From the NCBI RefSeq assembly GCF_963676065.1, contig NZ_OY780933.1:930001-994000 (forward strand): 64,000 nucleotides of DNA. The letters are read 5' to 3'. The first letter of the stretch is position 1, and each line of letters begins with the position of its first letter. The translations under genes were made by a program, and so were the position numbers. Positions 56,200 through 62,921 of the stretch are shown here, piece after piece. The notes below the pieces were generated by a model, which was not told where the DNA came from, ran no database searches, and saw only the letters and a program-made list of their open reading frames with translations. The stretch comes from Maridesulfovibrio sp. (GTDB lineage Bacteria; Desulfobacterota; Desulfovibrionia; Desulfovibrionales; Desulfovibrionaceae).

Positions 56200-56341
56200 A
56201 AAATAATTTGGATGCGCTTCGCGCTTTTGGATAAGCGAATTTTGCCTCCGGTGGTACTCTCAGCGGGACCAGATAAACTTTTATTAGACTTCGCCGCTGG
56301 GGATTGATAATTCGCTATTTAAACTTTGTTTGGAGGAATAT

Positions 56342-56557
56342 ATGAACTGGTTAAAAAAAATAGCTTATTTGTTGTGTCTGGTTGCTCTTCTTGGTGCTTT
56401 TTCCGCTTGCAGTGACGAAGGCCCTGCAGAGAAGGCCGGAAAGAAGATTGATGAGGCTATGGATCAGGCTAAAGATAAAATGGATGATATGGGTGAAGAT
56501 GCTAAAAGCGCATTTGACGACCTTAAGGAAAAAGCAAACGAGGCTATGGATAAGTAG
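56342..56557 (+). CDS. Small lipoprotein with coiled-coil tail
   Basis: This protein of 71 aa has a signal peptide and a lipobox-like GAFSAC, followed by a charged helical tail with repeats of the type KA--KIDEAMDQAKDKMDDM. It resembles small entericidin-like or YtxH/CsbD-type envelope peptides, but no family can be named. GGAGG lies 5 nt before the ATG at 56342. A terminator follows. Confidence 0.75.
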   Translation: MNWLKKIAYLLCLVALLGAFSACSDEGPAEKAGKKIDEAMDQAKDKMDDMGEDAKSAFDDLKEKANEAMDK

Positions 56558-56589
56558 CATCTGCTGACCGCATTCATAGTTTGACGATA

Positions 56590-56625
56590 AAAACCGCCGG
56601 ACCGTTTTGGACCGGCGGTTTTCTT
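56590..56625 (+). terminator. Terminator after the small lipoprotein gene
   Basis: AAACCGCCGG pairs with CCGGCGGTTT around an 11-nt loop, followed by TCTTTTT. Confidence 0.88.
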
Positions 56626-56711
56626 TTTGCTCCGGGTATGAAAATTGACATGCTTAGCGTTAGGTGATTGATTGTCTTTTTCGAATAACAGTACAATCTG
56701 GAGGAAATATA

Positions 56712-56993
56712 ATGGCTGAATATACATACGAAAGTCTGGAAGCGTTGCTTAAAGAAAAGCTCGGCGATGCCATGCCGGAGCGGGCCTTGGAAGATATTCA
56801 CGAGGCCCTGAAGATCACCGAGAAGATGGAAGAAGAGGGCTGGAAATTCCAGCTTGAAGACCTAAGCCGGGGCAGCATGACCGAAACAGACTGGCGTGCG
56901 ACCCTCAAGAAAGACGGCAAGGAATTTTCCGGCCAGAGTGACCATGCCGCCTTGGCTGTTTGTGTTGCTGTGGCGGATGCGGTTGTGGGGTAG
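56712..56993 (+). CDS. Small hypothetical protein
   Basis: This 93-aa acidic protein has an N-terminal helical part and a C-terminal SDHAALAVCVAVADAVVG stretch, reminiscent of small phage-derived ABA-sandwich proteins; this is only a resemblance. GGAGG lies 7 nt before the ATG at 56712. It precedes the toxin-antitoxin module but shows normal base use. Confidence 0.6.
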   Translation: MAEYTYESLEALLKEKLGDAMPERALEDIHEALKITEKMEEEGWKFQLEDLSRGSMTETDWRATLKKDGKEFSGQSDHAALAVCVAVADAVVG

Positions 56994-57009
56994 AAAGCCA
57001 AAGTTCATA

Positions 57010-57056
57010 TTTTGGGAACTTTTGTTATTGACAAATTTTGGGAACTGTTTATTTTG
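57010..57056 (+). promoter_or_regulatory. Promoter and repeated operator of the higBA-like module
   Basis: TTGACA at 57029-57034 and TATTTT at 57051-57056 are 16 bp apart, a good sigma-70 type promoter. The 12-mer ATTTTGGGAACT occurs twice, at 57010-57021 and 57036-57047, flanking the -35 box. Such repeats are typical binding sites for an autoregulating antitoxin. Confidence 0.6.
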
Positions 57057-57080
57057 TGTTTAGGAGAAGTCAGGGAACCT

Positions 57081-57374
57081 ATGCGAATAATTAGTCGGGC
57101 TACTTTACGTGATTATGGAAAGAAGCATTCTGATGCAAAGGAGTCACTTGACTGCTGGTTTCATGAGGTCAACATTGCATCTTGGGATAGTTGGACAGAT
57201 ATTAAGTCAAGGTATCCAGATGTTTCCCCACTCGGAAACGATCGCTATGTTTTTAACATAAAAGGTAACAAGTATAGGATAATAACGGCTGTTCATTTCG
57301 AAAGTAAAATTGTTTTTATCCGTTTTGTAGGTACTCATGCCGAGTATGACAAAGTGGATGCAGAGAAGGTGTAA
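57081..57374 (+). CDS. higB: HigB-family mRNA interferase toxin
   Basis: This 97-aa protein of the HigB_toxin family has its typical order: MRIISRATLRDYGKKHSDAKESL, CWFHEV-IASW, FNIKGNKYRIITAVHF, FIRFVGTHAEYDKVDAE. Members cleave mRNA on translating ribosomes. The frame can be read upstream to 57012, but the family start is at the ATG at 57081. The antitoxin gene follows 2 bp later. The pair is AT-rich compared with its neighbours, which points to transfer. Confidence 0.9.
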   Translation: MRIISRATLRDYGKKHSDAKESLDCWFHEVNIASWDSWTDIKSRYPDVSPLGNDRYVFNIKGNKYRIITAVHFESKIVFIRFVGTHAEYDKVDAEKV

Positions 57375-57376
57375 AT

Positions 57377-58561
57377 ATGATGAAGTTAATTAAGACAGAA
57401 CAAGATCACAGGGAGGCCCTTGAGCAGATAGAAAGGCTCATGACAGCTGGCGATTCCCCTGATGTTTTGGATCAGCTTGAGCTTCTGGCGCACCTCGTTG
57501 AAAAGTATGAAGAAGAGCAGTTTCCAATTGATTTTCCAACTCCTGTTGAAGCCATCAAGTTTCGGATGGAACAGCAGGGCTTGAATCAGAGTGATTTAGT
57601 TAAATATATTGGAAGTAAAAGTAAGGTGTCCGAGGTCTTGAATAACAAAAGACCCCTAACGCTTGAAATGATGCGAAAGTTGAATAGGGGGTTGGGAATT
57701 TCACCTGAGGTTTTACTTCAGGAGCCAAAGGCTGAATTTCCAGATAGTTATTCTAGTTTAGAATGGAATCTTTTTCCTCTTAAAGAATTAGCAAAGAAAA
57801 GTATTATTGAAAGTAAAAATTGCACTGATAAGGCCGAGGAGTGTATTCGCGGTTTGCTGCAAGATGCTGGTTTACCTCCTCTGCTTAATTCTTGTCACCG
57901 GCAAAGTTCTTGGAACGGTAAGCCTGCTGATTGGTATGCAACTTTTGCATGGGAGTTGATTGTAAGGGCGAAAGCTAGAAAAATTGATCTGCCAGTTAAA
58001 TATGTTTCTGGAGCATTTAATGAAGAGCATATGGCAAGACTTGCTCACCTAAGTATCTATGACAATGGTCCTCTCCTAGCTCAGGAATACCTTGCTAAGC
58101 ATGGCATTGTATTAGTTATTGAAAGTGCTTTGAAAGGAACTTATTTGGATGGAATAGCGATGTTTCTAGATAAGGGAACACCTGTTGTCGGCCTTACTTT
58201 AAGACTTGATAGAATTGATTATTTTTGGTTCACGCTAATGCATGAACTTGCGCATATAGTAAAACATTTAGATAGCCATAACTCTTGTATTGTTGACTTT
58301 AGAGATAGTTGCTCAGCTCCTTCCGCTGATATTGAAACTGAAGCTAACCAAATTGCACGCAGTGTTTTGATTCCTGAAAATATGTGGTTGGGAAGTGAGG
58401 CAAAGCGTTATGGCAGTAAGGCTGGAGCGATTGCTCTTGCTCGTAAACTTGAAATTCATGAGGCTATTGTAGCTGGGAGAATCCGCAAGGAAAGAAATAA
58501 TTATCGCATTCTTCATCAGCTTGTAGGCAACAAAAAAGTTCGCAAGTTGTTTTTGGAATAA
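57377..58561 (+). CDS. HigA-type antitoxin fused to ImmA/IrrE metallopeptidase
   Basis: This 394-aa protein has an N-terminal HigA-like region with an XRE helix-turn-helix (about 55-115: IKFRMEQQGLNQSDLVKYIGSKSKVSEVLNNKRPLTLEMMRKL). Residues of about 205-330 form an ImmA/IrrE-type zinc peptidase with H289-E-L-A-H293 and a later E-T-A--IAR-style segment. HigA antitoxins of this toxin family are usually only about 110-130 aa, so the peptidase part is an added module. It could cleave the antitoxin or a repressor in response to stress. Codon use is AT-rich. Confidence 0.87.
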   Translation: MMKLIKTEQDHREALEQIERLMTAGDSPDVLDQLELLAHLVEKYEEEQFPIDFPTPVEAIKFRMEQQGLNQSDLVKYIGSKSKVSEVLNNKRPLTLEMMRKLNRGLGISPEVLLQEPKAEFPDSYSSLEWNLFPLKELAKKSIIESKNCTDKAEECIRGLLQDAGLPPLLNSCHRQSSWNGKPADWYATFAWELIVRAKARKIDLPVKYVSGAFNEEHMARLAHLSIYDNGPLLAQEYLAKHGIVLVIESALKGTYLDGIAMFLDKGTPVVGLTLRLDRIDYFWFTLMHELAHIVKHLDSHNSCIVDFRDSCSAPSADIETEANQIARSVLIPENMWLGSEAKRYGSKAGAIALARKLEIHEAIVAGRIRKERNNYRILHQLVGNKKVRKLFLE

Positions 58562-58563
58562 AA

Positions 58564-58597
58564 AAATCTCCTCTATGCGCCAACATAGAGGAGATTT
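58564..58597. terminator. Long perfect hairpin after the antitoxin gene
   Basis: A 14-bp perfect stem (58564-58577 with 58584-58597) has a 6-nt loop. The plus strand lacks a T run after it; the T run is on the minus strand side. It may act as a 3'-end hairpin for the higBA transcript. Confidence 0.6.
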
Positions 58598-58723
58598 CCC
58601 GAAATTCAAACCGTTAAGGCCGGATCGGGTTACCCTTGTACGGGTAGAGTAAATTAATCTACTTACTATCTATCCACTGAATCTTTCAGAGTCAAGGGCT
58701 GTGCCTTTAGAGGAGATCCTTCC

Positions 58724-58849
58724 ATGAAGAATCAAAACTCTAACGGAAAGGTTCTGATCTTCCGCTGGACACGTAGATGTCCGAAAACCGGTAAGATTAT
58801 TCGTGCAAAAAAGCGTCCTTTTCCTATCTGGGTAGATGCTGAGCATTAA
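58724..58849 (+). CDS. 41-aa basic protein
   Basis: This short ORF is MKNQNSNGKVLIFRWTRRC, then PKTGKIIRAKKRPFPIW and VDAEH. The protein is rich in Lys and Arg, with one cysteine, and could bind nucleic acid. AGGAGA lies about 8 nt before the ATG and a perfect terminator follows the stop by 8 bp, so a real gene is likely. The upstream 125 bp carries several small hairpins. No family is recognised. Confidence 0.7.
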   Translation: MKNQNSNGKVLIFRWTRRCPKTGKIIRAKKRPFPIWVDAEH

Positions 58850-58857
58850 TTTGAATT

Positions 58858-58883
58858 GCCCCGCTTTGCGGGGCTTCTTTTTT
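58858..58883 (+). terminator. Terminator after the 41-aa gene
   Basis: GCCCCGC pairs with GCGGGGC around a TTT loop, followed by TTCTTTTTT. Confidence 0.92.
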
Positions 58884-58893
58884 ACATTTCATC

Positions 58894-58929
58894 AAAAAAA
58901 GTCCCCCCGGAACAACCGCTCCGGGGGGA
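58894..58929 (-). terminator. Terminator of the transketolase gene
   Basis: The perfect 10-bp stem TCCCCCCGGA/TCCGGGGGGA (58902-58911 with 58920-58929) is followed on the minus strand by seven T. Confidence 0.92.
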
Positions 58930-58958
58930 TTTTGAATTTTTATGTTTCGAATCAGTTA

Positions 58959-60938
58959 TTAGAACTGCTTCTTCATCAGCTCGGCGAGGTTGGCGGCGGT
59001 GAAGCCGTATTTCTCTGCCAGCTGAGCGGCGGGTGCGGATGCGCCGAAGTGGTCGATGCCGAGTACTGCGCCGTCGATGCCGACATATTTGTACCAGCCT
59101 TCGGGGCGGCCTGCTTCTGCTGCGATGCGGGTGCGGACGTTAGGATCAAGTACGGAATCTTTGTATGCCTGATCCTGCTCTTCGAAGAGTTCTACGGAAG
59201 GCATGGAGACCACGCGGATCTTTTTGCCTTCAATCATGGAAGCGGCTTCAATGGCCATGGATACTTCGGAACCGGCGGCAATGGCGATCATGTCCGGGGT
59301 GCCTTCGCAATCTTTTACAATGTAACCGCCGCGTTTAACGCCTTCTTCTACCTGCGGGTACTCATCTTTGCCGAGTACAGGCAGTCCCTGACGGGTGAGC
59401 ATGAGGGAGGAAGGACGTTTGTCCTGTGCCATGGCGATTTCGAGGCAGGCTGCGGTTTCGCGTGCATCTGCGGGGCGAAGCACCAGCATGTTCGGGATGA
59501 GGCGCAGAGACGCTACATGCTCGATGGGCTGGTGTGTCGGGCCGTCTTCACCTACGTAGAAAGAATCGTGGGTGTAGATGTAAATAACAGGCAGGTGCTG
59601 CAGCGCGGACATGCGCATACCGTTTCTGCAGTAGTCGGAGAAAGTCAGGAAGGTCGCGCCGAAGGGAATCACGCCGCCGTGCAGCGCCATACCGTTAAGG
59701 ATAACGGACATGGGGAACTCACGAACACCGAAAGCGAGGTTGCGTGCGGTTTTGCCATCGATAGCGAAGTCACCAACCTTTTTGCGGAAGTTCGCAGTCT
59801 GGTTGGAGGGATCGAGGTCCGCGGAACCACCTACCAGAGTAGGCAGTGCGTCGGTGATGGCATCGAGACATGCTCCCCATGCTTTACGGGTAGCAATGGA
59901 CTGACCTGCTTCAAATTCGGGCAGTTCCAGCTTGATATCTTTGCGGTCTTTGTTGGCATCAGCCCAGAAAGCGGCGATTTTTTCGTCTGCGGCAAGTGCT
60001 GCGTCGGATTTTTCTTTCCACTTAGCGGCCAGAGCCTTGAGATCGGGGAAACGAGCCTGAAAATGTTCCACAACATCTTCGGGTACGTAGAAAGTTTCTT
60101 TTTCGGGAAGACCGAAGCATTTTTTGGTGGCTTCGATTTCTTCATTGGAGAGCGGAGAACCGTGGGTGGAGTGGCTGCCTTCGCAGGTAGCGGCGCCTTT
60201 AGCCATTACGGTTTTACCGATGATGATGGTCGGCTTGGATGTTTCAGCCTGACCAGCTTTTACAGCTTCGCGGATGGCATCGTGATCGTGTCCGTCGATT
60301 TCCACAACGTGCCAGCACATGGCTTCAAAAACTTTTTTGAAATCGGTGCAGTCGCATTTACTGGTAGGTCCGGCGAGCTGGATATCGTTGGAATCGTAGA
60401 AAACGATGAGTTTGCCGAGTCCCCAGAGTCCGGCCAGTGTGGCTGCTCCAAGAGCTACAGGCTCCTGAAAGTCACCGTCGGAGGAGAGTACGTAGGTATG
60501 GTGATCAACAACATCGTCATTGGTATTGGCGTTGAGGAAAGCTTCAGCGGTAGCCATACCGACACCGACACAGAAGCCCTGACCCAGAGGACCGGAAGTG
60601 GCTTCCACGCCGGGGGTCATGTCATGCTCGGGGTGACCGGGAGTGATGGAATCCAACTGGCGGAATTGTTTGAGATCTTCGATGGTCAGGAACCCGCAGA
60701 GGTGCAGGATTGAGTAGAGCAGCGGCGATTCGTGACCGGCAGCCATAACAAAACGGTCGCGGTCAGCCCATTCGGGATTGCTGGGATCGAACTTAAGGAA
60801 GTCCTTATAAAGGACGTAAGCAAAGTCCGAGGAAGACATGGAACCGCCGGGATGGCCGGAATTAGCCTTGCGGATGGAGTCCATGATCAAGCCTTTGACA
60901 ACGTTGACCGCTTTCTGGTCCAACTGGTTGTTACTCAT
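58959..60938 (-). CDS. tkt: Transketolase
   Basis: This 659-aa thiamine-diphosphate enzyme of the pentose phosphate pathway moves C2 units between sugars. It shows the N-terminal NSGHPGGSMSS, the ThDP loop GDGDFQEPVALGAAT, the SHSTHGSPLSNEEIEATKKC segment and the central and C-terminal domains with FATFLTFSDYCRNGMR-like and HDSFYVGEDGPTHQPIEHVA motifs. GGGGAA lies just before the ATG at 60938; a frame from 61004 has no SD. RpiB of the same pathway is encoded upstream on the same strand. Confidence 0.95.
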   Translation of the reverse strand: MSNNQLDQKAVNVVKGLIMDSIRKANSGHPGGSMSSSDFAYVLYKDFLKFDPSNPEWADRDRFVMAAGHESPLLYSILHLCGFLTIEDLKQFRQLDSITPGHPEHDMTPGVEATSGPLGQGFCVGVGMATAEAFLNANTNDDVVDHHTYVLSSDGDFQEPVALGAATLAGLWGLGKLIVFYDSNDIQLAGPTSKCDCTDFKKVFEAMCWHVVEIDGHDHDAIREAVKAGQAETSKPTIIIGKTVMAKGAATCEGSHSTHGSPLSNEEIEATKKCFGLPEKETFYVPEDVVEHFQARFPDLKALAAKWKEKSDAALAADEKIAAFWADANKDRKDIKLELPEFEAGQSIATRKAWGACLDAITDALPTLVGGSADLDPSNQTANFRKKVGDFAIDGKTARNLAFGVREFPMSVILNGMALHGGVIPFGATFLTFSDYCRNGMRMSALQHLPVIYIYTHDSFYVGEDGPTHQPIEHVASLRLIPNMLVLRPADARETAACLEIAMAQDKRPSSLMLTRQGLPVLGKDEYPQVEEGVKRGGYIVKDCEGTPDMIAIAAGSEVSMAIEAASMIEGKKIRVVSMPSVELFEEQDQAYKDSVLDPNVRTRIAAEAGRPEGWYKYVGIDGAVLGIDHFGASAPAAQLAEKYGFTAANLAELMKKQF

Positions 60939-61040
60939 TTTGAGTTCCCCTATTAATGGATGATATTTTGTGCGGCATTCAAGTCCGGCGGATAACCGCC
61001 CCACTTCCCTGGAGAATACCGGCTGATGTATAAATTAAAG

Positions 61041-61070
61041 AATCCCGCCTGCAATAATGCTGACGGGATT
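61041..61070 (-). terminator. Possible terminator between rpiB and transketolase
   Basis: AATCCCG and CGGGATT pair around a 16-nt loop, with CTTTAATTTAT after it on the minus strand. It lies after the rpiB stop and may end or reduce transcription. Confidence 0.55.
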
Positions 61071-61074
61071 TTAG

Positions 61075-61506
61075 CTATTTATCGAAAAGATTGATTCTGC
61101 GCAGGTGCCGGTCACCTTCAAACTCGGAAGTCATGAAGGTGCGGATTATTTCTTCCGCCAGTCCGGGCCCGATAACCCGTTCACCGAGGCAGAGGATGTT
61201 TGCGTTGTTGTGTGCACGGGCCATCTTGGCCATGTATTCATTGGTACACATGGCGGCACGGATGCCCTTGATTTTGTTTGCGGCCATGGACATTCCCAAT
61301 CCGGTTCCGCAGATCAGGATGCCGGGAATATCTTCCCCGGTGACCGTCGCGGCCACTTTTTCGGCGTAAACAGGATAGTCGCAGCTGACAGCTTCTTCAG
61401 GTCCGGCATCAATGACATCATAGCCCATGTCACTGAGCAATTTGATGGCGAATGATTTGAGGGCAAACCCACCGTGGTCCGAACCGATTACAACTTTACC
61501 GGCCAT
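61075..61506 (-). CDS. rpiB: Ribose-5-phosphate isomerase B
   Basis: This 143-aa enzyme interconverts ribose 5-phosphate and ribulose 5-phosphate. It has the family motifs IGSDHGGFALK at the N-terminus, CDYPVYAEKVA, ICGTGLGMSMAANKIKGIRAAMC with the catalytic cysteine near residue 67, and HNNANILCLGERVIG. The neighbouring transketolase on the same strand shares the pathway. Confidence 0.95.
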   Translation of the reverse strand: MAGKVVIGSDHGGFALKSFAIKLLSDMGYDVIDAGPEEAVSCDYPVYAEKVAATVTGEDIPGILICGTGLGMSMAANKIKGIRAAMCTNEYMAKMARAHNNANILCLGERVIGPGLAEEIIRTFMTSEFEGDRHLRRINLFDK

Positions 61507-61551
61507 ATCCAGATCTCCCGCGCAGGGCGTTTAACTCTTCGCAGGCACAAC

Positions 61552-61589
61552 AAAAAAAGAGTTCTGTCGAGAAGCATTCCCGCAGAACT
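61552..61589 (-). terminator. Terminator of tRNA-Tyr
   Basis: On the minus strand AGTTCTG pairs with CAGAACT and is followed by a run of T. It lies 78 nt after the tRNA and before rpiB. Confidence 0.75.
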
Positions 61590-61666
61590 ACGTTTTTCAG
61601 GCTGTGCTCACTGTGTTTGTAACACCCTGTACTTTTGTTTTTTTGGAATCAACCGTGGATTCAAAG

Positions 61667-61751
61667 TGGTGGTGGGGGGAGGATTCGAACCTCCGAAGGC
61701 GTTGCCGACAGATTTACAGTCTGTTCCCTTTGGCCACTCGGGAACCCCACC
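61667..61751 (-). tRNA. tRNA-Tyr (GTA)
   Basis: On the minus strand the acceptor arm GGTGGGG pairs with CCCCACC, followed by A and an encoded CCA. The D arm region CCCGAGTGGCCAAAGGG, anticodon loop CTGTAAA with anticodon GTA (61715-61717), long variable arm and T loop GGTTCGAATCC are all present. The 85-nt length with a long variable arm is normal for bacterial tRNA-Tyr. Confidence 0.97.
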
Positions 61752-61775
61752 ACTCTATATGAAACCGTTTACCGG

Positions 61776-62099
61776 TTAGATATCCATTTTACGTTCATTA
61801 TCGCGATATTTTACATCGCGTTTGGCAGCCTGCTCTTTACGGAGCCTGCTTATTTCATCTTTGAAAAAATCAATCTGCTTTCTGCAAAGTCCGGTGTCGC
61901 CTTCAGCGTCACCGCAAGTGAGCTTTCCAAGCAGTGCGTATTCTTTTTCGAGACGTTTTTCAAGCTGTGAGACTTCGAAATTTCCAAGTACTCTTGAAAC
62001 GATTCCTTTCATCTCCGCCAGCCAGACATCGAGACCTAGTTTAAAGTTTTCAAGAAGTCCACTACTTTTTTTATTAGATTCAAAATCCTGCCCGTTCAT
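61776..62099 (-). CDS. Coiled-coil hypothetical protein
   Basis: This 107-aa, strongly charged protein is predicted mostly helical, with heptad-like QLEKRLEKEYALLGKL and FFKDEISRLRKEQAAKR. It carries two cysteines (LTCGD, GLCRK). GGAGGG lies before the ATG at 62099. It follows the LolB-like gene by 30 bp on the same strand. The function is unknown. Confidence 0.65.
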   Translation of the reverse strand: MNGQDFESNKKSSGLLENFKLGLDVWLAEMKGIVSRVLGNFEVSQLEKRLEKEYALLGKLTCGDAEGDTGLCRKQIDFFKDEISRLRKEQAAKRDVKYRDNERKMDI

Positions 62100-62129
62100 A
62101 CTTCCCTCCATATGAAAAGCTAAAATATT

Positions 62130-62921
62130 TTATTCAATTTTTACGTACCCGTTGTGTTCGAGAGATATTTTCTCGGAATTTTCGGGTAGTTTGAGCTCAA
62201 GGGTTTCCGCCTGCCATGGTTTTGCCGTGTAGGTTCGGGATTTTATCCGCAACAGAGCTTTGTCACCCTGATCGGTGTATACTGCGAGTTTTTGCGGCAG
62301 CATTTTTCCAGAACTGTTTTCTTCATATGAAGACAGTTCCATGCGCCATGAAATTTCGCCCCGTCCCGATATTTCCACCGGAATTCCCTGACCGGTCAAT
62401 AAGATCGAACTGATCGGACCGTTGTCAAAGGTAAAACGTATTACATCGTTTTCAGGAACAGCGGTATCGTATGATTTTGGTATCAGGTTTGGATAACAGC
62501 CGGAGATAAGTCCTGCAAGGTCTTTCAGGGCGAAAGGAAACGGCAGGCCCAATAGCTGCACAGCCCGGATCGGGGAAGAATGCGTATATGCTGTTTTCTG
62601 GTCCGGATAGAACGCGGTTAGCCCGGACTTGTCTTCGCGGATATGGGCGATGTAGGCCCCTATTCCGGCGCGGACGTCAAGCCGCAAAGGAGTCTCCAGA
62701 CTGCCCCAGAGGGTTATGGTTGTGCGGTGTCCGCTGTTTTTTGAAGTATAGTAGAGGCTGGCTTTGGCCGTTATCCCCGTTGCATTGCAGTTGCCGTATA
62801 TGCTGCGGAAAGCCGAGTATGTGTCTTCCGGTTTGAAATTCACATTTTTACGGATTCCACAGCCGCTGACTGCCATTAGCAGCGCCAGCAGCAATGTCAT
62901 GCAACGGAAATGGCGAATCAT
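62130..62921 (-). CDS. LolB-like outer-membrane lipoprotein (DUF4292 style)
   Basis: This 263-aa protein has a signal peptide and lipobox AVSGC (cysteine at about residue 21). The mature part is beta-rich with WGSLETPLRLDVRAG, LTAFYPDQKTAY and LLGLPFPFALKDLAGLISG, in the style of LolB and DUF4292 proteins that handle lipoproteins or lipids. It overlaps the upstream TPR gene by 4 bp, and a LolB-type job beside a TPR lipoprotein-export gene is plausible. Confidence 0.75.
   Translation of the reverse strand: MIRHFRCMTLLLALLMAVSGCGIRKNVNFKPEDTYSAFRSIYGNCNATGITAKASLYYTSKNSGHRTTITLWGSLETPLRLDVRAGIGAYIAHIREDKSGLTAFYPDQKTAYTHSSPIRAVQLLGLPFPFALKDLAGLISGCYPNLIPKSYDTAVPENDVIRFTFDNGPISSILLTGQGIPVEISGRGEISWRMELSSYEENSSGKMLPQKLAVYTDQGDKALLRIKSRTYTAKPWQAETLELKLPENSEKISLEHNGYVKIE

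Noticed and set aside
58836-60713. Plus-strand open frame of 625 codons
   Set aside because: It is antisense to transketolase, Phe/Gly/Cys-rich, and begins inside the 41-aa gene and its terminator.
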